Positions 7,418-12,979 of a DNA stretch of 12,979 nucleotides are shown here, piece by piece. Position 1 is the first letter of the stretch; every line of letters starts with the position of its first letter. Both the position numbers and the translations under genes were made by a program. Under the pieces are notes generated by a model that worked only from the letters and a program-made list of their open reading frames with translations, searched no databases and had not been told where the DNA came from. This DNA is from Bacteroidota bacterium (GTDB lineage: Bacteria > Bacteroidota > Bacteroidia > UBA8524), in assembly GCA_003531115.1 (NCBI GenBank), contig DQHT01000159.1, positions 14,488-27,466 of the forward strand, written 5' to 3'.

Positions 7418-7476
7418 AATGGAATTGAAATTTCCGCGATTTTTTCTTTGGAGGAATTAATTTAAACTTTTGGCTA

Positions 7477-8292
7477 TTATTCTTTGACCGTTCGGAAACC
7501 ATGATTCGGAAAGGATGCATAACGGTTTACACGACCAATATCCACAGAATTAAAATAGTTGCATGAATTTGTGGAACACCACCAGGAACCGCCCCTTGCT
7601 GCAGCCAGTTGCCCTGCTTTTGGAAAAGCAGGCGGGAGGTCGGCGCAAAACTCAAAAACGTTTCCATACATGTCATGAAGTCCCCAGGGGTTTGGTTTTT
7701 GAGACATGACCGGAGCTGTAAATAACCAGGGATCATGCAACAAGGTATCCCTATGATCCGGATTTATCCAGATATTGGCATAAGTCGTAATTTCTCCTGA
7801 ATCCTTTCCCCAGAAATACCGATCCTTATTCGCACAGCGTGAAGCTATTTCCCACTCGTCAAGTGTTGGAAGACGTTCTCCTTTCCATGCACAATAAGCC
7901 AAAGCATCTTCAAAGCTGATGCAGGTTACCGGATGATCGTGTTTCGATTCAATACCCGGATTCCTCGTTCCAAATGGAAACTTCCAACAGGCAGTGCTGT
8001 CTTCTTTCCATTCATACTCCCCTAAACCAACATAAAAATTCATGGCATTATGATAACGTTCTGCAGTCGTTATATATCCTGTTGTTGTTATAAATTCAGC
8101 AAATTCCTCATTGGTAACTTCATGTGTTGAAATGTAAAAGCTATTCATATTCACTTCTCTTTTCGGGTTGAAAGGATGATCCTTTTCTCCCAGGGAATAG
8201 ACTCCACCTTCAATTTTGACAAATCCGCTCTCAGGGCCCCGGGGTGACAGGCTTAGCAGAATGAATAAAAGTAAAGTCGCAACGGATTTCAA
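7477..8292 (-). CDS. Exported FGE-sulfatase-domain (SUMF1/formylglycine-generating-like) protein
   Basis: This 271-residue protein has an N-terminal hydrophobic stretch (about 4-16, ATLLLFILLSLS), likely a Sec signal peptide without a lipobox. The FGE-sulfatase fold follows: GGVYSLGEKD (29-38), STHEVTNEEFAEF (55-67), ISFEDALAYCAWKGERLPTL (125-144), DEWEIASR (145-152), GLHDMYGNVFEF (204-215) and RGGSWW (233-238). Cys239 and Cys244 have the same five-residue offset as the copper-binding catalytic pair of aerobic FGE. The YRxAAR-like segment usual after the second Cys is absent. The start is TTG at 8290-8292, overlapping the upstream stop as TTGA; no in-frame ATG occurs until residue 49, which would remove the signal and part of the fold. 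No sulfatase gene is in the window. It may modify an exported partner, or be a non-catalytic FGE-fold protein like the GldJ/GldK group. Confidence 0.85.
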   Translation of the reverse strand: MKSVATLLLFILLSLSPRGPESGFVKIEGGVYSLGEKDHPFNPKREVNMNSFYISTHEVTNEEFAEFITTTGYITTAERYHNAMNFYVGLGEYEWKEDSTACWKFPFGTRNPGIESKHDHPVTCISFEDALAYCAWKGERLPTLDEWEIASRCANKDRYFWGKDSGEITTYANIWINPDHRDTLLHDPWLFTAPVMSQKPNPWGLHDMYGNVFEFCADLPPAFPKAGQLAAARGGSWWCSTNSCNYFNSVDIGRVNRYASFPNHGFRTVKE

Positions 8293-9023
8293 TCGAATGT
8301 GCTTTGGTAAAACGTTTGTACCAGGGTAAGGATCTTTTCCATTCTCTCAGTTGTTTTTCGCAGATCATAAATCCTGTTGGAACCGGTATAGAACCTTTCA
8401 AATTCAGTACCTTCTAAAAGTTCCGGATTGTTATTCTTGATCAGAAGCAACATGCAGGTAAAATAGTAGGTATCGGTCTGCTTGTTCCTTTTTACCCGGT
8501 CAACCATTTCGGGAATACACTCGGTAGCATTGAGCTCCACGATCAGGTCTTTCATTCGGTTATTGATCGGGTCATCTGATTTAAGACATCCCTTTATCAA
8601 GTCAATAACCTCGGTTCTGTTTTCCTTAAGTGCCGCCCGTTGACGCTCACTCATGCTCCTTTCACCCCAGTCATTACGAAAATAGGCATGGATTTTTTTC
8701 TGAGCCAGAGGATCGATTGAATATAAGGAACAAATTTGGCGGTACTGCTCCGGATAATCCAAAGCGTGTATCAGGTGTTCTTCGTGTGTAAGCAAGGCGA
8801 AAAGGGAATCTGAAATTCTAATGGGTCGTAAAGCATAAACAGCTATAGTATCTGTTTTAACGATCAACACACTATCCAGCCGGGCAGAACGGGTACAAAA
8901 ATTATTTCCGGGGTCCCCAGGAAAATTTAACGAATGTTCCTGCCTGTTTTCGCAAACTGTCCTGCCATTGAAAGCAAATGATAATGCCACGAATAGAAGT
9001 ACCCGAAGCTTGTTTAGTTTCAT
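8289..9023 (-). CDS. Hypothetical exported protein, translationally coupled to the FGE-like protein
   Basis: I do not recognise this 244-residue protein. Residues 1-20 (MKLNKLRVLLFVALSFAFNG) look like a Sec signal peptide, followed by a Cys-containing stretch (Cys24, Cys43). The remainder is mainly polar and predicted helical. The C-terminal half has two or three amphipathic helical pairs (about 137-200) that resemble loose HEAT-type packing, but no repeat signature is convincing. The frame is open further upstream to 9287, but that extension runs across a promoter and a palindromic repeat and reads as repeat-derived sequence (RHPEPANVLLVLGV). The ATG at 9023 is preferred because it gives a signal peptide and sits about 18 bases after a strong -7 element. 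ATG 9038 is an alternative. The stop overlaps the FGE-like start (TTGA), so the two probably act together outside the cytoplasm. Confidence 0.72.
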   Translation of the reverse strand: MKLNKLRVLLFVALSFAFNGRTVCENRQEHSLNFPGDPGNNFCTRSARLDSVLIVKTDTIAVYALRPIRISDSLFALLTHEEHLIHALDYPEQYRQICSLYSIDPLAQKKIHAYFRNDWGERSMSERQRAALKENRTEVIDLIKGCLKSDDPINNRMKDLIVELNATECIPEMVDRVKRNKQTDTYYFTCMLLLIKNNNPELLEGTEFERFYTGSNRIYDLRKTTERMEKILTLVQTFYQSTFD

Positions 9024-9041
9024 TTTAAAGCGGATCATTTC

Positions 9042-9071
9042 CAAAGTTAACAAGAAATTAGTAAGCCCCAA
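9042..9071 (-). promoter_or_regulatory. Strong Bacteroidota-type promoter for the hypothetical/FGE-like pair
   Basis: On the minus strand TTG (9069-9071), a 19-base spacer and TAACTTTG (9042-9049) match the phylum consensus closely. The predicted start of transcription lies near 9034-9037, giving a leader of about a dozen bases before the ATG at 9023. This supports that start over the much longer open frame. Confidence 0.7.
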
Positions 9072-9115
9072 GACGAATAATAAACCGCGTCTCATCAAAT
9101 ACATCTGGAACTTGG

Positions 9116-9175
9116 ACCCTTCGACTCGGCGTGGCGTTACTCCTAATACTAATAATACGTTTGCCGGCTCAGGGT
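9116..9175. repeat. REP-like palindromic element with enlarged loop
   Basis: ACCCT-TC-GACTCGGC (9116-9130) pairs with GCCGGCTC-AGGGT (9163-9175). The 5-bp outer stem is perfect, and the 8-bp inner stem has one mismatch and one G-U type pair, with a two-base bulge. The flanking bases on the minus strand read GTCACCCTGAGC and GTCGAAGGGTCC. These are the two halves of a short palindrome that I recall as a frequent dispersed repeat in bacterial genomes, often translated as RHPEPVEGS-like peptides. Here the loop is 32 bases rather than a few. The repeat identity is from memory and needs a copy-number search. Confidence 0.6.
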
Positions 9176-9240
9176 GACGACTCTTTGGAGCTTGCTGCGC
9201 CCGCCGAAGCTTTCGAAAATAAACGATATGATTACGGAAA

Positions 9241-9273
9241 TTTAGTAAAGCGAAGGCGGGGATTTTTATATTG
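9241..9273 (+). promoter_or_regulatory. Weak promoter candidate for the DUF1801 gene
   Basis: TATATTG (9267-9273) resembles a TAnnTTTG element with one T missing, and TTTA (9241-9244) lies 22 bases upstream. It ends 4 bases before the ATG at 9278, the same close spacing seen at the other two promoters here. The match is poor taken alone. Confidence 0.25.
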
Positions 9274-9277
9274 CAGT

Positions 9278-9631
9278 ATGAACCCAATCGACACCTACAT
9301 CTCCACCTTTCCGAAAGAAGTTCAACTTATCCTCACCGGCATCCGTTCCCTCATCCATAAAACAGCCCCCGAAGCAGAGGAAAGTATGGCTTATGGTATG
9401 CCGGCATATAAAATAAACGGAAAACCGCTGGTCTATTTTGCTGCTTATCCGCATCATATCGGATTTTATGCTACACCTACAGGACATGAAAAATTCGCTG
9501 TTGAACTTGCTGCCTACAAACAAGGAAAAGGTTCGGTACAATTTCCTCTTGACAAGCCAATACCCTACGACCTGATCGAAAGGATCGTCGCTTTCCGGGT
9601 TCAGGAAAATCTGGCTAAAAAGAAAAAATAA
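9278..9631 (+). CDS. DUF1801 (YdhG-like) small protein
   Basis: This 117-residue cytoplasmic protein matches the DUF1801/YdhG family along its whole length. An N-terminal helix pair (MNPIDTYISTFPKEVQLILT) precedes the hallmark EESMAYGMPAYKINGKPLVYFAAYPHHIGFY (34-64). The closing block GKGSVQFPLDKPIPYDLIERIVAFR (83-107) is also typical. The C-terminus is a short Lys-rich tail. A Bacillus member has been described as frataxin-like in iron handling, but most members have no proven role. The frame is open upstream to a GTG at 9131, yet those residues come from a palindromic repeat and AT-rich leader, and the family begins near this Met. It stands alone, divergent from the hypothetical/FGE-like pair and 126 bases before the polysaccharide genes. 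Confidence 0.87.
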   Translation: MNPIDTYISTFPKEVQLILTGIRSLIHKTAPEAEESMAYGMPAYKINGKPLVYFAAYPHHIGFYATPTGHEKFAVELAAYKQGKGSVQFPLDKPIPYDLIERIVAFRVQENLAKKKK

Positions 9632-9673
9632 GGGCAGAAAGACCGTCAAATCGGGTGTTTAAAGCCTCTTTGA

Positions 9674-9750
9674 ATTCTGATAAGAATCAGCTCCTGAGTT
9701 GACACAGGTCAGTTCCTGGGAACACAGGTTCGCGAACTTCGTATTCTGAT
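9674..9750 (+). promoter_or_regulatory. Nested repeats and palindrome in the leader of the glycosyltransferase cluster
   Basis: The 126-base gap before the GT2 gene has no ORF but several short repeats. ATTCTGAT occurs at 9674-9681 and 9743-9750. ACACAGGT occurs at 9702-9709 and 9722-9729, exactly 20 bases apart (two helical turns). The perfect palindrome GTTCGCGAAC lies at 9728-9737. ATTCT-gata-AGAAT (9674-9687) can form a small hairpin. No convincing TAnnTTTG element is visible. The layout would suit an operator region, but binding is inference. Confidence 0.35.
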
Positions 9751-9757
9751 TTAAGTC

Positions 9758-10834
9758 ATGAATAGAAGTCCCCAGGTTGATGTTGTTATCCTGAATTATA
9801 ACGGAAAAAGATTCCTCGATGAATGTATCGGATCCCTTCTTTTGGGAACCTATGCCAATGCCAAACTTTATGTGGTGGACAACGCTTCTACCGACAGCGA
9901 TGTCGCCTACCTGAAACAGCATTATCCCCAGGTAGAGATCATACAAAACCCCGAAAACAATGGCTACTGCGCCGCCTATAACCTTGCGTTTTCCCATTGC
10001 CAGGGGAAGTATTTTGTTTGCCTGAATAATGACGTGACCGTGGCCCCGGATTGGTTGGAGCACATGGTCGAACTGGCTGAAACGGATGAAAAGATCGCCG
10101 CCATCCAACCCAAATTGGTTTCTTATTTTGATCCCGAAAAATTTGAATATGCCGGGGCAGCAGGGGGGATGATGGATGTATATGGATACCCATTTCTGCG
10201 CGGACGTTTGTTTTCTGAGATAGAAACCGACACCGGACAATACGACGATATCGCCGAGATTTTCTGGACCTCCGGAGCGGCCATGTTTCTTCGGAAATCT
10301 GCACTTTCAGACACGGGCAATCTGGATGAAACCATCGTACACCACATGGATGAAATTGACCTCTGCTGGCGCTTGCGTATGGCTGGTTACCGTCTGCTGG
10401 TGCAGCCCCGTTCAGTGATCCGGCATATTGGTGGTGCGACCATTCAAAGCAAATCCTACAAAAAAATTTATTGGAACCACCGCAACGCCCTGTATATCAT
10501 GCTCAAAAATTATGAGTTGCCCCAGGTTTTGCGTTTTGTTCCTGTTCATATCCTCCTTGACTACGTGGCCATTGCTCAGGCTGCACTCACTTTTCAGTGG
10601 GTTATGGTCAGAGGGGTATTAGCGGCCCATTGCTGGCTTTTATTCCATCTCCCGCTCATTTTCAAAAAGCGAAAAGAAGTTCAGGCTATCCGGAAAAAGG
10701 GCGATGAAGCGGTTTTGCCATTTATGTACCCGGGCAGTGTCGTGATCGAATTTTTCTTTAAAAAACATAAAACCTATCCCCAACTCACTCAGATCAAAAA
10801 ACATGAAAATACACCTTATACACAGTACACTTAA
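9758..10834 (+). CDS. GT2-family glycosyltransferase (rhamnosyltransferase-like)
   Basis: This 358-residue family-2 glycosyltransferase has a GT-A fold. VDVVILNYNGKRFLDECIGSL (7-27) is the nucleotide-binding start. VVDNASTDSD (39-48) and NPENNGYCAAYN (64-75) follow, and LNNDV (89-93) serves as the metal-binding DxD equivalent. The acceptor region has FWTSGAAMFLRKSAL (169-183) and the acidic motif MDEIDLCWRLRMAGYRL (197-213), typical of dTDP-rhamnose-using WcaA/RfbN-like enzymes. The catalytic part ends with RHIGG (222-226). About 255-302 is strongly hydrophobic and probably attaches the enzyme to the inner membrane, so it likely works on a lipid-linked glycan at the cytoplasmic face. It is followed by deoxysugar genes, the next of which begins inside its last 32 bases. 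The donor and acceptor are not determined. Confidence 0.9.
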   Translation: MNRSPQVDVVILNYNGKRFLDECIGSLLLGTYANAKLYVVDNASTDSDVAYLKQHYPQVEIIQNPENNGYCAAYNLAFSHCQGKYFVCLNNDVTVAPDWLEHMVELAETDEKIAAIQPKLVSYFDPEKFEYAGAAGGMMDVYGYPFLRGRLFSEIETDTGQYDDIAEIFWTSGAAMFLRKSALSDTGNLDETIVHHMDEIDLCWRLRMAGYRLLVQPRSVIRHIGGATIQSKSYKKIYWNHRNALYIMLKNYELPQVLRFVPVHILLDYVAIAQAALTFQWVMVRGVLAAHCWLLFHLPLIFKKRKEVQAIRKKGDEAVLPFMYPGSVVIEFFFKKHKTYPQLTQIKKHENTPYTQYT

Positions 10835-11369
10835 CGGACTCATGGTTTTCCAGCCGGAAGTGTTCGAAGACGAACGCGGCTTTTTTGCCGAAGTATACCG
10901 AAAAGACCAATTTACCGCCTACGGCATCAAGGAAGAATTTGTGCAGGATAACCATTCTCGCTCAAGTAAGGGGGTCTTGCGCGGACTCCATTTTCAGTGG
11001 GAGCCTCCCATGGGCAAACTTATGCGTGTGACTTTCGGAGAGGCCTTTCTGGTGGCGGTTGATATCCGTAAAAACTCACCCACATTAGGACAATGGTACG
11101 GTGAACGGGTAAGCGCAGCCAATAAAAAAATGGTTTATGCACCGGCTGGTTTTGCCCGCGGATTTTGTGTACTGAGCGATGCCGCTGAAATTCAATACAA
11201 ATGCACCGGTCATTATAACAATGCCGCTGAATCCGGGATTCTCTGGAATGATCCGGAAATAGGAATCGAATGGCCTGTAACAGACCCGACACTTTCCGGA
11301 AAAGACATGCAGGCGCAAACTCTGAGTGCCTGGTTGGATAAACCCGAATCTAATCACTTTATGGTATGA
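10803..11369 (+). CDS. rmlC: dTDP-4-dehydrorhamnose 3,5-epimerase-like protein (RmlC family)
   Basis: This 188-residue cupin is full length for RmlC, which epimerises C3 and C5 of dTDP-4-keto-6-deoxyglucose. Family signatures are VFEDERGFFAEVYRKDQF (20-37), FVQDNHSRSSKGVLRGLHFQ (46-65), GKLMRV (71-76) and EIQYKCTGHYN (129-139). The expected active-site residues Arg60, catalytic His63, Lys72, Tyr132 and Asp168 (LSGKD) are present. The residue normally His in PxGFAHGF is Arg119 here (PAGFARGF). That may narrow the reaction to one centre or mark a different sugar. The start is within the GT2 gene in another frame (32-base overlap), and the stop overlaps the SDR start as ATGA. Family assignment is firm; the exact reaction is less so. 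Confidence 0.85.
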   Translation: MKIHLIHSTLNGLMVFQPEVFEDERGFFAEVYRKDQFTAYGIKEEFVQDNHSRSSKGVLRGLHFQWEPPMGKLMRVTFGEAFLVAVDIRKNSPTLGQWYGERVSAANKKMVYAPAGFARGFCVLSDAAEIQYKCTGHYNNAAESGILWNDPEIGIEWPVTDPTLSGKDMQAQTLSAWLDKPESNHFMV

Positions 11370-12361
11370 AAAAGGAAGCTGAAAAAGTCCTGATACTGGG
11401 AGGAGCCGGTTATATCGGAGCCGTACTTTCTCCCTATCTGATGGAAAAAGGATATGACATCAAGGTGATCGATGCCTGCTGGTTTGGAAATTACCTGCCG
11501 GAAGAAGTGCCGATAGAAAAAAAAGATATCCTCGACCTGGAAATCGCTGATTTTGAAGGTTATGATACCGTGATTTTCCTCGCTGGCTTGTCCAACGACC
11601 CTATGGCCGAATTTTCACCCCGCGCCAATTTTATCTACAATACCGGAATGCCCGCCTATGTTGGCTTTATGGCCCGGGAGGCAGGGGTAAAACGGCTGGT
11701 ATTTGCCAGCTCCTGTTCGGTTTATGGATATACCCATAATTCAACTTTTACAGAATCAGACCCGGCTGTGAGCAATTATCCATACGGCGTTTCCAAACTC
11801 CAGGGAGAACAAACCCTTCTGGCCCTGGCCGATGAAAATTTTTCGGTAATCTGCTTCCGGCAAGGTACCGTTTGTGGCTATTCCCCCCGTATGCGGCTCG
11901 ATCTGGCCATCAATACCATGTTCAAAAATGCCTTGTCGTTGAACGAAATTCAGCTCAGTAATGCCAAAATATGGCGGCCGGTACTGGGTTTGTCGGATCT
12001 CTGTTCTGCTTACGAGAGTGCGGTTAAAAGTTCACTCAACGGCGGACATATCATCAACCTCAGCTCCTTTAATACCACCATTGGCGAACTGGCCCGGGAA
12101 CTGGCCACCTACATGCAGGTATTCCATGGAAAAAATATCAGCATCAGCGACAACAAACTTCAAGACTACCGCAATTACAAAGTAAGTACCGAAAAGGCCG
12201 CTGAATTATTAGACTATAAACCGGCTCAGACTGCGATGGATATATTTCAGGATCTGAGCAGCCACCTGAATCGATTCGCAGATTTTGATAACGAGCATTA
12301 CTACAATATCAGGATGTTCCAAAAAAGGATAAACCCGGAACAGGTGCATTTAATGAATTAA
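11366..12361 (+). CDS. Extended SDR sugar-nucleotide epimerase/dehydratase/reductase
   Basis: This 331-residue NAD(P)-dependent enzyme has the extended SDR layout of WcaG/GalE-like proteins. The Rossmann motif is GGAGYIG (12-18). DIL (54-56) and FLAGLSNDPMAEF (71-83) contact the cofactor. The active site has SSCSVYG (115-121) and the Tyr140-x-x-x-Lys144 pair in YGVSK. RQGTVCGYSPRMRLDL (165-180) is in the substrate region, and WRPVLGLSDLCSAY (203-216) is the usual late motif. It is coupled by ATGA to the RmlC-like gene, and an RmlD-like gene follows 13 bases later. It does not read as a classical RmlB: the usual T-DEVYG catalytic element is replaced by SSCSVYG. It may be an epimerase or reductase of a related 4-keto sugar; the reaction is unassigned. 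Confidence 0.85.
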   Translation: MKKEAEKVLILGGAGYIGAVLSPYLMEKGYDIKVIDACWFGNYLPEEVPIEKKDILDLEIADFEGYDTVIFLAGLSNDPMAEFSPRANFIYNTGMPAYVGFMAREAGVKRLVFASSCSVYGYTHNSTFTESDPAVSNYPYGVSKLQGEQTLLALADENFSVICFRQGTVCGYSPRMRLDLAINTMFKNALSLNEIQLSNAKIWRPVLGLSDLCSAYESAVKSSLNGGHIINLSSFNTTIGELARELATYMQVFHGKNISISDNKLQDYRNYKVSTEKAAELLDYKPAQTAMDIFQDLSSHLNRFADFDNEHYYNIRMFQKRINPEQVHLMN

Positions 12362-12374
12362 TGGAAGATCGATC

Positions 12375-12979
12375 ATGAAAAAAGTTATTGTTACAGGAGC
12401 AAACGGGCAACTGGGTTCAGATATCGTACATGAACTGCAGGCCCGGCATTATGATGTCGTCCCAAAAACACACCATCAGTTTGATGTGATCGAATACAGC
12501 CGGGTCGAACAGATCCTTCGCGAACAAAAACCCGATGTATTGATCAATACCGCCGCCTTTCATCAGGTCGACCAATGTGAGGCAGATCCGGAAAAGGCAA
12601 GGCAGGTGAACCGCGATGCACCGGCACATCTGGCGAAGATCTGTCACGGTTTGGGGATACGTTTTATCCACTTCAGCACCGATTATGTTTTCGATGGAAA
12701 AAAGGATACGCCCTACCTGGAAAGCGATGCCGCCGAGCCCCTGAACGAATACGGTAAGTCGAAGCGGGAAGGGGAGCTGGCTATTTTAAAGGAAAATCCC
12801 GATGCCCTGATACTCCGAATTTCTGCCATCTATGGACAACAACCCTGCAGGGCAAAAAACGGATTGAATTTTATCCGCCTCATGCTCAAGCTGGCCGATG
12901 AAAAGGGGAGTGTGAAAGTGGTGGATGATGAAATTGTTTCTCCGACCTCTACACTCAGCATTGCCCGGATGCTCCCGCT
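12375..12979 (+). CDS. rmlD: dTDP-4-dehydrorhamnose reductase-like protein (RmlD family), 3' end outside the window
   Basis: The frame is open from ATG 12375 to the window edge, giving 201 residues of a family usually near 280-300. It carries VTGANGQLGSD (6-16), NTAAFHQVDQCEADPEKA (58-75), FSTDYVFDG (100-108), the catalytic Tyr126 and Lys130 in EYGKSKREGE, LRISAIYG (147-154) and VDDEIVSPTST (183-193). RmlD reduces dTDP-4-keto-L-rhamnose to dTDP-L-rhamnose with NAD(P)H. Some positions differ from textbook RmlD: NTAAFHQVD in place of NAAAYTAVD, and ISAIYG in place of TSWVYG. A related reductase of the same family acting on another 4-keto sugar is therefore possible. It continues the cluster 13 bases after the SDR stop. 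Confidence 0.85.
   Translation, partial: MKKVIVTGANGQLGSDIVHELQARHYDVVPKTHHQFDVIEYSRVEQILREQKPDVLINTAAFHQVDQCEADPEKARQVNRDAPAHLAKICHGLGIRFIHFSTDYVFDGKKDTPYLESDAAEPLNEYGKSKREGELAILKENPDALILRISAIYGQQPCRAKNGLNFIRLMLKLADEKGSVKVVDDEIVSPTSTLSIARMLP

Noticed and set aside
9131..9277. Extended N-terminus for the DUF1801 protein from a GTG at 9131
   Set aside because: The extra 49 residues arise from the palindromic repeat and leader. The family starts at the ATG at 9278, and a long GTG extension has no family support.
9024..9287. Extended N-terminus of the hypothetical exported protein up to 9287
   Set aside because: It crosses a strong promoter and the REP-like element and overlaps the divergent DUF1801 start. 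A signal peptide begins at the ATG at 9023.
9659..10240. 193-residue minus-strand ORF
   Set aside because: It is antisense to the GT2 gene, whose motifs are complete and unambiguous on the + strand.
12417..12671. Minus-strand ORF opposite the RmlD-like gene
   Set aside because: It is a shadow of a clear Rossmann-fold coding sequence on the + strand.

Overview
The window looks like a chromosomal segment from a member of the Bacteroidota. Three promoter-like sites match the TTG/TAnnTTTG type known from that phylum. The protein families also fit it: a MacB/LolCDE-like ABC efflux set fused to a LytS/LytTR two-component pair, a DUF1801 protein and an exported FGE-like protein. Finer placement is not possible from the sequence alone. 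Nothing points to a phage, plasmid or insertion sequence, and no tRNA, rRNA or CRISPR array was seen.

Region 1 (206-5025, + strand) is a five-gene unit: periplasmic adaptor lipoprotein, permease, ATPase, sensor kinase and LytTR response regulator. Every junction overlaps (TGATG, then three ATGA-type overlaps). It appears to be a self-contained export machine translated together with its own sensing circuit; its substrate cannot be read from the sequence. An AI-2E/PerM-family membrane protein (5067-6116) follows behind its own promoter-like site.

Region 2 (6117-6241) separates convergent genes. It holds a tandem array of an 8-bp unit whose opposite-strand copy lies about 20 bp away, giving a 34-bp imperfect inverted repeat.

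Region 3 (6242-9023, - strand) contains a hypothetical exported protein, an FGE-sulfatase-domain protein joined to it by a TTGA overlap, and a DAO-family FAD oxidoreductase with a separate promoter. A divergent intergenic region (9024-9277) carries two promoter candidates and a REP-like palindrome with an enlarged loop. A DUF1801 gene follows on the + strand.

Region 4 (9758-end, + strand) is the start of a surface-polysaccharide or glycoconjugate cluster: a GT2 glycosyltransferase, an RmlC-like epimerase, an extended SDR, and an RmlD-like reductase cut by the window edge. These could make and transfer a deoxysugar, but RmlA and RmlB are absent from the window. The RmlC-like protein also has Arg where a conserved active-site His is expected, so the exact sugar is open.

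No clearly undescribed multi-gene system was proven. The best leads are the octamer inverted-repeat array, the exported FGE-like/hypothetical pair, promoters placed so that transcripts may be leaderless, and the variant deoxysugar cassette.
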